Shown here: positions 6,811-15,845 of the stretch, in pieces
Layout: each line of letters opens with the position of its first letter
Numbering within the stretch: the stretch's first letter is position 1
From: Phycisphaerales bacterium
GTDB taxonomy: Bacteria; Planctomycetota; Phycisphaerae; Phycisphaerales; UBA1924
DNA: 64,000 nucleotides
Direction: 5' to 3'
NCBI GenBank assembly: GCA_040221175.1
Contig: JAVJVK010000004.1
Span: forward strand, 248,001-312,000
Program-made: the position numbers and the translations under genes
Notes under the pieces: generated by a model
What the model saw: the letters and a program-made list of their open reading frames with translations, nothing else
Told to the model about the DNA's origin: nothing
Database searches by the model: none

Positions 6811-9267
6811 TCAGCGCCAGGCGCTCTGGGCCGGGTCGACCGACCAGTCGGGCCCGAAGAAGCCGGCGCCGATCACCCCCTCAAGGCCCTTCTCCAGCAC
6901 GTCGGGGGTGAGGAGCAGCCAGTCCGGATAGCCCACGCCCGAGATGAAGTACCGCGGCTCGTCGGCCAGGCGCCGGCCGATCGCGCCCGTGCCCGCGACC
7001 ACGCCCACCAGTGCCTCGTCGGTCCCGGCCCGCGGGTAGGCGAAGAACGCGGCCACGTCGTCGCGCTCGATGGTGCGATCCCCCACCGTCGCCGAGCCCC
7101 GGCCGATGCGTACGGGCCCGTCGCCGAGCAGTTGGTCCCACAGCCGGTGCGAGTCGGCGCAGCCGTAGAGGATGACGTTGCGATTCGCGTTGACCTCGGC
7201 ATCGGGATCGAAGGCCGTGTCGGGCACGACGTCGACCGCGCCGTTGGCCCGGTACTGCCAGGTGTCGGCGTCGTAGCGAGCCTTGGCGAGCGCCCAGGCG
7301 TTCTCTTCCTCGGTGCCGCCGGTGGCGTAGACGAAGGCCATGTTGTTGTCGAAGGCGTGCTTGAAAGGGCCGGCGCGGTGGGCGCCCTTGAGGGCGGGGT
7401 CGTGGAAGGGCGCGATCGCCTTCCATGGGTCGTCGAGCGTCGCACGCTGGAAGTCGTACAGGATGCCGCCGCCCATGCGGTGCACCTCCTGGCCATCGAT
7501 CATCACGGTGTCGCGGAAGTGCTCGCCATCGATCACATCGTGATCCAGCGAGAAGGCCAGCACGTTGCTCGTGGCGATGTCCATGGGCGCCTCGGCCGTC
7601 GGGCGCACCACCGTGAGCGTCGCGGGCTCCATGGACCGCGCCTGCCGCTGGATCGTGAACAGCCTCGCCTCGCTGCTGATGGCCGGGTTGATGGTGGTGA
7701 AGCGCTCCCGCGCCGGGGTCATGTCGATGGCGCGATCCTCGAAGAACCGCATCATGGGCGGCCAGTCGACGCACTGGTTGCCCCACCAGTGCCCGGCCCC
7801 GGGCCGCTCGTAGTACGCAAAGTCCGGGTGGAACTTTGCGAGCCGCTCGCGCATGAAGCGTGCCTGGCTCACCGGCACGTTGTTGTCCGCGTCGCCGTGG
7901 AGGACGTAGACGCCCAGGTCCTGGTAATTCTCTTCGAGCAGCAGCGTGCGGCTGGCATTGTTGGCGGTATTGAGGATCCGGCCGATGGGGTCGCCCTCGT
8001 CGAACTCGCCCGCGCCCCCATAGCTCCAGAAGTCCCGCCAGCCCGCGCTGGGGCCGATGGCGGCGAACTTCGGGGCAAAGTGGGCCCCCACCTGCCACGT
8101 GCCGTGGCCGCCCATGGAGTGGCCGGTGAGGTACGTCCGCTCGGGGTTCTGGTGCCCGTACGCCTCGCGGGCGTGGGCGAGCACCTCGATGGCGTCGAGC
8201 CGGCCCCAGTCCTCCCAGTCGAAGCCGAAGGGCCGGCGGTTGGTGGGCGCGACGATGATCGTGCCATCCTTGTGGCCGTAGGCATTGGCCTGGTTTCTCG
8301 CCTCGACGCTGGCGCCGTGCAGGGTCAGGATGAACAACTCGGGCCTGGAGCCCTCGACCGGCGGCGTGACGGCGTAGTACTGCACGCTGCCGTCGATGTC
8401 GCTGATGAAGGTTTGAGAGTGCTTTTCGTGGGGCTGGCGAACGCCTAGCGATATCGGCATCTGGACCCGTGTCATCCCCGACAGGGCCTCCAGATTCGTA
8501 GTGATCTCGCCGGTCTCCGAGGTCGCGGGGAGAACCATGTGTACTGGCAGCTTGCGGACGCCAAGAGGTGCGATTCCTCCGAGCCCGGGCGCGACCTGGG
8601 TGACAAAGCGTCCGCCATCCCACACGCCCTGCACGCCAATCAGTTGCTCGGCCGTGGCGTTGACCAGAGGTGCAGCGGCGATGTATTCGCCATCATTGAC
8701 AACGTCGGGCTTGGTCACGTCGCTGTCGAGCCAGAACAGCTCGGCTTCGGGCTCGCGCAGCTCGATCCGCATCCGCCCGCGTCCACCCTTGAACAGCAGC
8801 TCGTTGTCACCCTCGCGCAGCTCGATGGGCAGGGCCGTGATGCCCAGGTTGTAGACGTCGCCTCCGCGGCGCTGGCCGTTGACCACCACGTGCCGGTGGC
8901 CGCGGGCGTGGAGCATCGCGATGCGGCGCTGCGGCGAACGAATGACCACGTGGGCGTAGCCCCCGGCGAGCGCGCGGTCGTTGAACACGCCCTCGTCGTT
9001 GGCGCTCAGGGGCTTCCAGCTCGCCGACCGTCCGTCGGGGGTCGTGACCTCGTCGCCCTCGGCGGGCGGCTTCCAATCGCCGCGGACCAGGCTCAGCTCG
9101 ACCGGGTCGCTCACGATCAGGCTGCGCCCGCCGCGCGAGAGGCGGTCCAGGGCGAGCACGTCCTTGACCACCAGCGTGTCCGAATCGGCCGGCCACGGAA
9201 CGACGGCCTGGGCCAGCGCCTGGAGGCACGAGATGGATACGGCAAGGACGGCGGCAATGGTTCGCAT
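6811..9267 (-). CDS. Secreted alpha/beta hydrolase (prolyl oligopeptidase / polyhydroxybutyrate depolymerase-like)
   Basis: An 818-residue exported serine hydrolase. Start at 9267 is preferred over 9273 because GGAG is then 6 bases upstream. Signal peptide MRTIAAVLAVSISCLQALAQ. Residues 30-300 form beta-rich N-terminal domains. The catalytic domain contains ELFILTLHGASVE, the nucleophile motif YLTGHSMGGHGTW (Ser about residue 384), a probable Asp in YVLHGDADNNVP, and a probable His in RPGAGHWWGNQ. The order and spacing match prolyl oligopeptidase-family esterases. The remaining C-terminal 300 residues have no obvious catalytic motif. The substrate is not predictable: peptide, ester or polysaccharide-linked ester are all possible. 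Confidence 0.85.
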   Translation of the reverse strand: MRTIAAVLAVSISCLQALAQAVVPWPADSDTLVVKDVLALDRLSRGGRSLIVSDPVELSLVRGDWKPPAEGDEVTTPDGRSASWKPLSANDEGVFNDRALAGGYAHVVIRSPQRRIAMLHARGHRHVVVNGQRRGGDVYNLGITALPIELREGDNELLFKGGRGRMRIELREPEAELFWLDSDVTKPDVVNDGEYIAAAPLVNATAEQLIGVQGVWDGGRFVTQVAPGLGGIAPLGVRKLPVHMVLPATSETGEITTNLEALSGMTRVQMPISLGVRQPHEKHSQTFISDIDGSVQYYAVTPPVEGSRPELFILTLHGASVEARNQANAYGHKDGTIIVAPTNRRPFGFDWEDWGRLDAIEVLAHAREAYGHQNPERTYLTGHSMGGHGTWQVGAHFAPKFAAIGPSAGWRDFWSYGGAGEFDEGDPIGRILNTANNASRTLLLEENYQDLGVYVLHGDADNNVPVSQARFMRERLAKFHPDFAYYERPGAGHWWGNQCVDWPPMMRFFEDRAIDMTPARERFTTINPAISSEARLFTIQRQARSMEPATLTVVRPTAEAPMDIATSNVLAFSLDHDVIDGEHFRDTVMIDGQEVHRMGGGILYDFQRATLDDPWKAIAPFHDPALKGAHRAGPFKHAFDNNMAFVYATGGTEEENAWALAKARYDADTWQYRANGAVDVVPDTAFDPDAEVNANRNVILYGCADSHRLWDQLLGDGPVRIGRGSATVGDRTIERDDVAAFFAYPRAGTDEALVGVVAGTGAIGRRLADEPRYFISGVGYPDWLLLTPDVLEKGLEGVIGAGFFGPDWSVDPAQSAWR

Positions 9268-9310
9268 GGGCATCTCCGTGCCCGAGCGTATGGCCCCGGC
9301 CCCGCACCGG

Positions 9311-10606
9311 TCAGGCCGGCACGTCGTCCAGCACGGCCCGGGCGCACCGCTTGCCGCTGGACAGCGCGCCGTCGATCGAGCCGTTCTCCAGCCAGTCGCC
9401 GCAGGCGTAGAGCCCCTCGCCCAGCCGCGACGGCCACTGTGGGGTTTCCATGCGTGCCGGGCCCTGATCGGGCAACGCGTGCTCGATCCGATCGAGGTTC
9501 AGCAGTGTGGCGCCCTCGACGGCCTGGCCGAACCAGCGTTGCAGCTGCGGGCGGCACGCGGCATCGAGCGCTGCGTCGTCGGCGTGCTCGGCCAGCACCG
9601 CGGGATCGACCACGTTGGCGTAGAGCAGGTGGCGTCCGGGCGGGGCGTAGTGCGGCGACACGTCGCTCATCACCGCCAGGTGGTTGATTGGCCCCTGGCC
9701 ATCGCCATCGAGCACCAGGATTGGCTCGTCGGTGGGCGAGGCGTCGCAGGCATAAGCCAGCGTCGCCGTCGAGCGCCACGCCTGCGGGGGCGTCGGGGCC
9801 GTCGCGCGGCCCTCAAGCAGGCCGGCGGCCACGCCGCCATCGGTCGCCACAACCACCGTGCGGGCACGCCACGAGCCGCCCTCGGCATGCACGACCCACT
9901 GCTCGCCCGGGCGCTCGATCCGCTGGACGGCCGTGCCGGTCAGCAGCGCGTCGGCGGGCAGGCCCTCGGCCATCTGCGTGGGCAGGCGCCCCATGCCGTG
10001 GGCGGGCACGCACGCCCGCCCCTGCGCAAACATCCGGAACACGAACTCGAGCATCCGGCTGCAGGTGTCCAGTTCGCGGTCGAAGAACACCCCACCGAAG
10101 AACGGACGGAAGAATCGATCGATCGTGGACTCATCGAAGCCCGCGTCCCGCAGCGCCTCGATCGCGCTGCGGCCCGGACGCTTCCAGATGTTCTCGACCG
10201 GCCCGGCGAGCACGCGCAGCGACCACTCGGCCAGTCGGAGCTTATCACGCGTCGTCGCGATCGGCGTCCGAAAGCCCCGCAAGGCATCCCCGGGCCGTCG
10301 ACGCGGATCGGCCACGCGGTGAAAGTCTCCCGAAAGAATGACCTTGGCGCCGGGATAGAAGCACCGCAGGTCCAAGGACTCGTAGTCGAACGCCTCGGCC
10401 GCGTGCGGGTACGCCGTCAGCAACACCTGGAAACCCCGGTCGACGAGGTACGCGCCCTCAAGCGTCTCGATGGTTTCGGTTCGCACGCGTCCGCCCATAC
10501 GGTCCGACGCTTCGAGCAGCACGAACGGACGCTGCGCCGCGTGCAGCACCCTGGCGCAATTCAGCCCGGCGAGTCCGCCGCCAATGATCACCGTCTCAGT
10601 GTCCAT
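9311..10606 (-). CDS. FAD-dependent amine oxidase/protoporphyrinogen oxidase-like oxidoreductase
   Basis: A 431-residue flavoprotein. Residues 4-32 contain the Rossmann dinucleotide motif VIIGGGLAGLNCARVL followed by the acidic end of beta2 (LLEASDRMGGRV), the classic GR-motif of the amine oxidase/phytoene desaturase superfamily. A second FAD contact is near the C-terminus (LYACGDWLENGSIDGALSSG). The protein lacks a signal peptide. Close relatives are annotated only as NAD(P)/FAD-dependent oxidoreductases, so the substrate is unknown. It is divergent from dtd, with 32 bases between the starts. Confidence 0.88.
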   Translation of the reverse strand: MDTETVIIGGGLAGLNCARVLHAAQRPFVLLEASDRMGGRVRTETIETLEGAYLVDRGFQVLLTAYPHAAEAFDYESLDLRCFYPGAKVILSGDFHRVADPRRRPGDALRGFRTPIATTRDKLRLAEWSLRVLAGPVENIWKRPGRSAIEALRDAGFDESTIDRFFRPFFGGVFFDRELDTCSRMLEFVFRMFAQGRACVPAHGMGRLPTQMAEGLPADALLTGTAVQRIERPGEQWVVHAEGGSWRARTVVVATDGGVAAGLLEGRATAPTPPQAWRSTATLAYACDASPTDEPILVLDGDGQGPINHLAVMSDVSPHYAPPGRHLLYANVVDPAVLAEHADDAALDAACRPQLQRWFGQAVEGATLLNLDRIEHALPDQGPARMETPQWPSRLGEGLYACGDWLENGSIDGALSSGKRCARAVLDDVPA

Positions 10607-10638
10607 GCCCGCCTCGAAACAACGGAGTGAGCCAGGAA

Positions 10639-11094
10639 ATGCGAGTGATCGTCCAGCGTGTCATCGAAGCCAGCGTCACACTCCCACAAGAAGGCGATAT
10701 TAGCGGCCACATCGACCAAGGCCTACTGGCCATGGTTGGCCTTCAACGCGACGACACCGACGCAAGCCTCGACTGGATGGTGGAGAAACTCATCCATCTT
10801 CGCATCTTCCCCGACGAGAACGGGAAAATGAACCTTTCCATTAAAGAGTTGGAGGCCGCCAGCGTCCTCCTGATCCCGAACTTCACGGTTGGCTGCCACG
10901 TCGGCAAGGGGCGCCGCCCCAGCTTCGATGGTGCGCTGCCGCCGGATGCGGCCGACGTGATGTTTTCCAGATTCGTAGAGAAATTCTCACAAAAGTTTGC
11001 ACGGGTGCAGACCGGCCGGTTCGGCGCACACATGCTGGTCCGCTCGTGCAATGACGGACCGATTACGTTTGTTATTGAGTCTCAGGCTCAATAA
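10639..11094 (+). CDS. dtd: D-aminoacyl-tRNA deacylase
   Basis: A 151-residue enzyme that removes D-amino acids (and glycine from tRNA-Ala) mischarged on tRNA. The start MRVIVQRVIEASVT matches the family N-terminus; GGAG lies about 11 bases upstream. GKGRRPSFDGALPP and the Gly-cisPro proofreading motif (NDGPITF) are present. The other active-site motif, usually SQFTL, reads PNFTV here, so Ser-Gln is replaced by Pro-Asn. Codon use is less GC-rich than in neighbours. The end overlaps the convergent YkgJ gene by 23 bases. Confidence 0.93.
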   Translation: MRVIVQRVIEASVTLPQEGDISGHIDQGLLAMVGLQRDDTDASLDWMVEKLIHLRIFPDENGKMNLSIKELEAASVLLIPNFTVGCHVGKGRRPSFDGALPPDAADVMFSRFVEKFSQKFARVQTGRFGAHMLVRSCNDGPITFVIESQAQ

Positions 11095-11608
11095 CCCCCG
11101 CGTCGACCAGGAGCGACAGCATCGAACGCCACTCCATGTATCGGTATTCGATGCCGAGCGTCTCGTGGAGTCGCTTGACCATGGCGTGGGCCCGTTCGGT
11201 CAGATCCTCTTGCCATGCATCGGTCCCGGCGTCGCAGAAATAGGTTCGGCAACCCACGGGCTTGATGGCGTGGACGCCGCAGAGCTTGCCCACCTGGAAC
11301 GGGCATCCGCCCCGCAGCCGGGCCTGCTGGATCGTGTCCCTGGAGAGCAAGGGGTGCTCGCCTCGCAGTTGTCCGACGCACCAGGCCGCTTCGAGCCCGG
11401 TGACGTAGAGCCGATGGCCGTAGGACTCGAAGTTGCAGCAGCGCCCCGAGGCGACGCACATCGGCGCCCGGGCGGCCACCTGCTCGGCGATCATCGCATA
11501 GATCGCTTCGAGCCAGCAACCGACCTCGTCGCGTTCGGCAGCACGCAGCCACCCCCGCGCGACGTCCAGATCATGGGCATCGAAGCGATCGTTCGGGAAT
11601 CCGTTCAT
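11072..11608 (-). CDS. YkgJ-type cysteine-cluster protein (second of pair)
   Basis: A 178-residue cytoplasmic protein with a CxxxxxCC-type metal-binding cluster: Cys51, Cys57 and Cys58 (CVASGRCCNF), then Cys102, Cys110, Cys120 and Cys125 (GGCPFQVGKLCGVHAIKPVG, CRTYFC). This is the UPF0153/YkgJ zinc/iron-chelatase arrangement, although the first cluster has a wider Cys spacing than the usual CxxCGxCC. The function of the family is poorly known. Its ATG overlaps the TGA of the preceding gene (TGATG), implying translational coupling. It is the last gene of the operon that starts with a SpoIIE phosphatase. Confidence 0.85.
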   Translation of the reverse strand: MNGFPNDRFDAHDLDVARGWLRAAERDEVGCWLEAIYAMIAEQVAARAPMCVASGRCCNFESYGHRLYVTGLEAAWCVGQLRGEHPLLSRDTIQQARLRGGCPFQVGKLCGVHAIKPVGCRTYFCDAGTDAWQEDLTERAHAMVKRLHETLGIEYRYMEWRSMLSLLVDAGVIEPETQ

Positions 11609-12099
11609 CAGATCGGGCTCGCGTCGCGCGTAAGCCGGACGAGCGAGGCGGGCGTCCGCGGGCCGGAGTTCATGCCCGGGCACGTCGTCGCGGCACGATC
11701 CCATGAGCGTTCATCGCCCAAATTGCGCTTCCAGAACGGCCAGGTCCGGCATTGGAGGGGGCGATGGTCATACACCCCGCAGACGGCCCTGCCCGGCATC
11801 GACGTTCGGTCAAGGAAGACGCAGTCCCATCCAAACGCCGTGAGGCGTTCTCGCAGCGACGCCCCGCCGTCCAGGGGCTTGGTGAATTGCTCGACGAAGG
11901 CGGCTTCGGAAAGCCCCAGGTGGGCCGAAAGGTCGGCCAGTTCCGACCCGTCGAGCATGACCGATCCGGGCGCCCCGGTGCAGCAGTTGCCGCACATCGT
12001 GCAGCGGAACCGCAAGCCGTCTTCGGGGGCTCGCCGCCCCTGGTCGTCGGCAGGCCCAAAGGGGGAGGCTTCGAACCAGTCACTGCGATCTTCGCTCAT
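11608..12099 (-). CDS. YkgJ-type cysteine-cluster protein (first of pair)
   Basis: A 163-residue protein with the classical motif FRCTMCGNCCTG (Cys33, Cys36, Cys39, Cys40) and a second group of Cys in GRAVCGVYDHRPLQCRTWPF and CPG, the YkgJ/UPF0153 metal-binding pattern. Probably binds zinc or an iron-sulfur centre. The start codon overlaps the stop of the upstream SpoIIE-type phosphatase gene (ATGA), and the stop overlaps the start of a second YkgJ-type gene (TGATG), so the three are tightly coupled. What links a PP2C phosphatase to two such proteins is not known. Confidence 0.9.
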   Translation of the reverse strand: MSEDRSDWFEASPFGPADDQGRRAPEDGLRFRCTMCGNCCTGAPGSVMLDGSELADLSAHLGLSEAAFVEQFTKPLDGGASLRERLTAFGWDCVFLDRTSMPGRAVCGVYDHRPLQCRTWPFWKRNLGDERSWDRAATTCPGMNSGPRTPASLVRLTRDASPI

Positions 12100-13457
12100 G
12101 CCAGCACGCCGGCGGCGGTCTCGAAGGTCGCTTCCTGGAGCTGCGGCACCGGGGTATAGCGCAGCGCCACGATGGTCTGGTCGTCCTCTCGCGTCCGAGA
12201 CTGGGTATGCTCGTACACGGCGCCGTGCACCGAATCGACGACGCAGGCGGGCTGGCCCGAGCAGCTCTCGAGCGACGCGTCCAGCCCTTCGACGCCGAAC
12301 ATCTCACGCTCGGCGTTGAACGATTCGGTGATGCCGTCGGTGTATAGCACGACGGTGTCGCCCTCTTCCAGCCGGATCGAAGCGCTGGTTGCGCCCAGCG
12401 GCTCGAAGACGCCCAGCGGCAAGCTGCCCGCTTCGTCCAGGGGAACGACCTCGCCCGTGGCGCCCTTCTTCCAACGCGGCGGATTGTGCCCGGCCCTGCT
12501 GAACTGGAACTCGCCCGTGGAGGGGTCGTAGATCGCCAGGAATGCCGTCGTGAAGGCGCCCTCAAGCCCCGCGGCAACAAGGCGGCTGTTGGCATGCTCG
12601 AGCACCAGGTGCGGGTGCATGCCGCTCCCCTCGTACGCATGCAGGATGGCGTGCAGCATGGCCATCACGGTTGCCGCCGCTGCGCCATGACCCGAGACGT
12701 CGGCGATGAGGATGCCCCACCGCCCGTCGTCGAAGGGGAAGAAGTCGTAGTAGTCGCCGCCCGCCTGGTCGCTGGTGAGATAACTCGTGGCCAGCGACAG
12801 TCCAGGAATATCGGGGAGCGTCCGCGGCAACAGGCTCTGCTGGACCCGGGCAACCTCCTCGAACTGGGAACGCAGCCGCATTGTCGCGCTCTCGGCTTCA
12901 CGCACCGCCACGAGGTTCCGCGTGGCCGTACCGCTGAGGTTCGCGAGCATTACGAACATCTCGAGCGTTTCTTCATCGAACGACTCGGCATCCCGCACGA
13001 ACTGGAAGGCCCAGTTCAACGGCCGGCCTCGGTCGAAGATGGGCGTGGCAATCAACGACCGCATGTCGGCGGCCGCGTCGCCCAGCGCAGGATCCGACGG
13101 CACGCCGTCGAGCGACACGATGGCGGGCTCGCCCGCCTCGATGATCGGGCCAAGCAGGCCTGCGGTGTGGACGGGCAGCTTGGCCCAGTCTCGCCAGGGA
13201 TCAAATCGCTGGTAGGCCGCGGCGCCCCCGTCGTCGGCGCTGGCCACCTCGCGGGTGTGGATGAGCCGGGTGATCTTGTACTCGCCCTGCCCGAGCCCCC
13301 GCGTCGAGGCCGACACGTACAGGTCGACCGGGTGCAGCCGCCACATGCGCCGCAGGGCGGTCTGGATCTGCCCTGGCTCCTCGGCGCGGCTCACGTCCTC
13401 CAGCAACTCGCGAACGAGCGCCAGGCGGGCCTTCGGATCGGTCAGGACGTGGTCCAT
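12096..13457 (-). CDS. GAF-like sensor with SpoIIE/PP2C-type phosphatase output
   Basis: A 453-residue serine phosphatase. Residues about 10-190 resemble a GAF sensor (MRSLIATPIFDRGRPLNWAF, FDEETLEMFVMLANLS). Residues about 195-453 are the SpoIIE/RsbU catalytic domain: ARVQQSLLPRTLPDIPGL linker, QAGGDYYDFFPF (metal Asp235), LIADVSGHGAAAA (Asp253), AGHNPPRW and LYTDGITESF. Such enzymes dephosphorylate anti-anti-sigma (STAS) factors in partner-switching. The ATG at 13457 is chosen as the first ATG; the open frame further upstream would need a TTG. No STAS or anti-sigma gene is nearby. The stop overlaps the next gene by 4 bases. Confidence 0.9.
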   Translation of the reverse strand: MDHVLTDPKARLALVRELLEDVSRAEEPGQIQTALRRMWRLHPVDLYVSASTRGLGQGEYKITRLIHTREVASADDGGAAAYQRFDPWRDWAKLPVHTAGLLGPIIEAGEPAIVSLDGVPSDPALGDAAADMRSLIATPIFDRGRPLNWAFQFVRDAESFDEETLEMFVMLANLSGTATRNLVAVREAESATMRLRSQFEEVARVQQSLLPRTLPDIPGLSLATSYLTSDQAGGDYYDFFPFDDGRWGILIADVSGHGAAAATVMAMLHAILHAYEGSGMHPHLVLEHANSRLVAAGLEGAFTTAFLAIYDPSTGEFQFSRAGHNPPRWKKGATGEVVPLDEAGSLPLGVFEPLGATSASIRLEEGDTVVLYTDGITESFNAEREMFGVEGLDASLESCSGQPACVVDSVHGAVYEHTQSRTREDDQTIVALRYTPVPQLQEATFETAAGVLA

Positions 13458-13541
13458 GCTGAATGATATGGATTCCGATTCGCCCGGCCCTATTCCCAAC
13501 CGCAATCAAAGGGTGGGCCCACGGCCAATCGGGGAGAGCAA

Positions 13542-15662
13542 TTACCGGGCTTGGACGACGCTCGGCTCGCCAACCCGCCGGGCATGATGGCCGTGCCCGG
13601 ACTCATCGACCACGTACGGCCCCATCGACCGGTCGAAGGTATACAGGGCCAGGGTGTGCTCATCGGCTTCCAGTCGACGCGCTGGGCTGAAGCGCTCTCC
13701 GCGATAGCGGGCGATCCCCGACAGGCGGACCTCGTCGATCTGGCCCTCGAAGAAGCTCATAGGGCTGCCTGAACCATCCGGGTCGGCTCCGATGATCAAC
13801 GGCAGGCTGTTGGTCGTGCGATCCCACGCCGGGTCGACGCCCTCGGTCGAGACCAGCACGCCGTCCAGGTAGACCCGGGTGGCGTTTCCGTCGTAGACCG
13901 CGGCAACGTGGTGCCAGGCGTCGGTTCGGATCGAATCACGGACCCGGTTGTTGCGGTAAGCGCCCCCGAGATGGTTGCTGAAGCCCAGCACGCCATCGCT
14001 CACGAAGAAGCCGTACTCGCTGCTCTGGGTCTTGGTCAGCAGGCCCCGGCGGCCCTCGAAGTTCCGCGCGTTGAACCAGCACTCGATGGTGAACGGTCCT
14101 TGCTCGAAGCTGGCCACCTCGCTCGGCACCAGGATGGCGTCGTCCACGCCGTCGAAGTTCAGGGCCATGTTGGTCTCGGGTCGAGCGCCGCCCAGCAGGC
14201 TGGTCAGATCGACGGGCGCTTCCACTTCGGTGGTCGGCAGCGCGTAACGGGCGGTCTGGCCCAGGTAGTCGGCGTCGACCGCGAAGCTCAGGCGATCAAG
14301 ATACGCGTCGGCGGTCTGCGCGGGACGGCCCACGAGGAAGCCGACGTCCCTGGTTTCGCCGGGCTGAAGGATTGCATGCACGTGATCGGGCCGCACGAGC
14401 CAGCGGTTGTCGAGGCTGCTGGGGGTGACCTCGACCTGGAGTTGCCGATCGGTTGTGTTCTTGACCGTCAGGGCGACCTCGCCTCGGGCGCCGCCCTCGG
14501 ATCCGAATGCCACGACGCCGTCGACTTCGATACCCTGGCGCGCCTGCCGGGCCAGACTGTCGGCCATCTCTCCGGTGATCTCACGGACGTTCATCGCAGC
14601 GCCCACGGGATATGCCGTCATGGCAATCTGCTGGGGCCGCACGGTGATGAGGTGGTACTGGTGCAGCCAGCCGGCCTGAGGAACCTGATGGCTCTGTCCG
14701 CCACCCACGGTCGCCAGCGTGACGTATTCGATGCCATCGTCGCCGTTGGGTCCGAAGTCGTGCCGCATGCGGTGAATGTGCCCGGCAAAGACGGCCCGGA
14801 CGTTGCCAGCCTCGACCAGCATCGGATGCACGTTCTCGTTCCAGTCGCTGCCGTAGTTGTTGCCCAGCCATCGCGGATGGTGGACGAAGATGAACTGGTG
14901 GGTCGCGTCCCTGCCGCGCTCGAGGGCCTGGGCCAGGAACTCGCGCTGCTCGACCGTCATCTGCTGGCTCTCGGGCTTATGAATGCTCTTTTCGCCGGTC
15001 TGCTGGTTGCCCTCGTCGGTATAGAGCGCGATGAAGTGGCAGCCCTTGTGCATGAAGCTGTACCACAACGGACCGAAGTGCATTTCGTAGGCCGTCTCGT
15101 GCTCGCCCTCGGGCTTGTTGTCGCCCCGCCAGTAGACATCGTGGTTGCCCGCGACGGGGAACCAGGGGCACAACAGCTCGCCCATGACCGCCTTGAACTC
15201 GCCCATCTCGGTCATCCACTGGGCGCTCTGGTTGTAGCCATCGATCATGTCGCCGACGGTCATGACCAGGTCGGGCTCGATGAGGTTCACGTCGCGCACG
15301 GCGTCGGCCAGCACGTTGATACCGAGGTCGGGCCCGCCCGTGCGGTCGCCGAAGATCGCGAACACGAACGCGTCATCCTCACCCGGGAGGGGCAAGGTCA
15401 CCGACGAATCTCGCGTGGTGAAGAACCGCGTGCCATCGGGCGCCACCGTCGTGTGCGGGCGGTTGTGGGTGTGCAGGTGTCGTTCGTGGAAGAGGAAGGG
15501 TGTCTCCACATTGGGCTCATAGCCATCGTCCATGGCTCCCGGCTCGCGCACGCCGTCGCTGGTGCTGGCGCCGCTCGGCTCGCCGTGCTGAGCGATGGCG
15601 CTCAACGGAGTCGCGAAGCAAGACAACAGCAGCACCGCGGCCGCGGAATGGGCTTGACGCAT
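13542..15662 (-). CDS. Secreted calcineurin-like metallophosphoesterase with LamG domain
   Basis: A 706-residue exported protein. Start at 15662 gives a signal peptide (MRQAHSAAAVLLLSCFATPL) behind GGAGAG. The phosphoesterase domain (about 70-370) shows the full metal set: FAIFGDRTGGPD, MTVGDMIDG, VAGNHDVYW, FVHHPRW and FAGHIHRMRHD. Residues about 540-700 look like a concanavalin/LamG jellyroll (MALNFDGVDDAILVPSE, AWHHVAAVYDGN, RVYLDGVLVS, IDEVRLSGIARY). Expected to hydrolyse phosphate mono- or diesters outside the cytoplasm while the jellyroll binds sugar or protein. Clean single gene; substrate unknown. Confidence 0.92.
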   Translation of the reverse strand: MRQAHSAAAVLLLSCFATPLSAIAQHGEPSGASTSDGVREPGAMDDGYEPNVETPFLFHERHLHTHNRPHTTVAPDGTRFFTTRDSSVTLPLPGEDDAFVFAIFGDRTGGPDLGINVLADAVRDVNLIEPDLVMTVGDMIDGYNQSAQWMTEMGEFKAVMGELLCPWFPVAGNHDVYWRGDNKPEGEHETAYEMHFGPLWYSFMHKGCHFIALYTDEGNQQTGEKSIHKPESQQMTVEQREFLAQALERGRDATHQFIFVHHPRWLGNNYGSDWNENVHPMLVEAGNVRAVFAGHIHRMRHDFGPNGDDGIEYVTLATVGGGQSHQVPQAGWLHQYHLITVRPQQIAMTAYPVGAAMNVREITGEMADSLARQARQGIEVDGVVAFGSEGGARGEVALTVKNTTDRQLQVEVTPSSLDNRWLVRPDHVHAILQPGETRDVGFLVGRPAQTADAYLDRLSFAVDADYLGQTARYALPTTEVEAPVDLTSLLGGARPETNMALNFDGVDDAILVPSEVASFEQGPFTIECWFNARNFEGRRGLLTKTQSSEYGFFVSDGVLGFSNHLGGAYRNNRVRDSIRTDAWHHVAAVYDGNATRVYLDGVLVSTEGVDPAWDRTTNSLPLIIGADPDGSGSPMSFFEGQIDEVRLSGIARYRGERFSPARRLEADEHTLALYTFDRSMGPYVVDESGHGHHARRVGEPSVVQAR

Positions 15663-15845
15663 GACAATCTCTCCGGAAGTGCGAGGCTGGACGGGGCGTA
15701 CCGGCCCCAGCGTACCGCCCCAATATCCTCGCGTCCGCCATCCGCGCTTCAAACCGCGCACACTTCACGCAGCGCTTGCCGGATCTGAACACCACGCTTG
15801 CCATGCCCGCGTTATCCCCCGAACAGGCCGCTAGCATGAAACTCG

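Noticed and set aside
7132-8448. Long frame (438 codons) antisense to the hydrolase
   Set aside because: Typical open shadow in GC-rich coding DNA: valine/arginine/glycine-rich, no domain, whereas the opposite strand encodes a clear alpha/beta hydrolase.
13908-15788. 626-codon frame antisense to the metallophosphoesterase
   Set aside because: The real gene has all metal motifs, signal peptide and ribosome site; the antisense frame has none.
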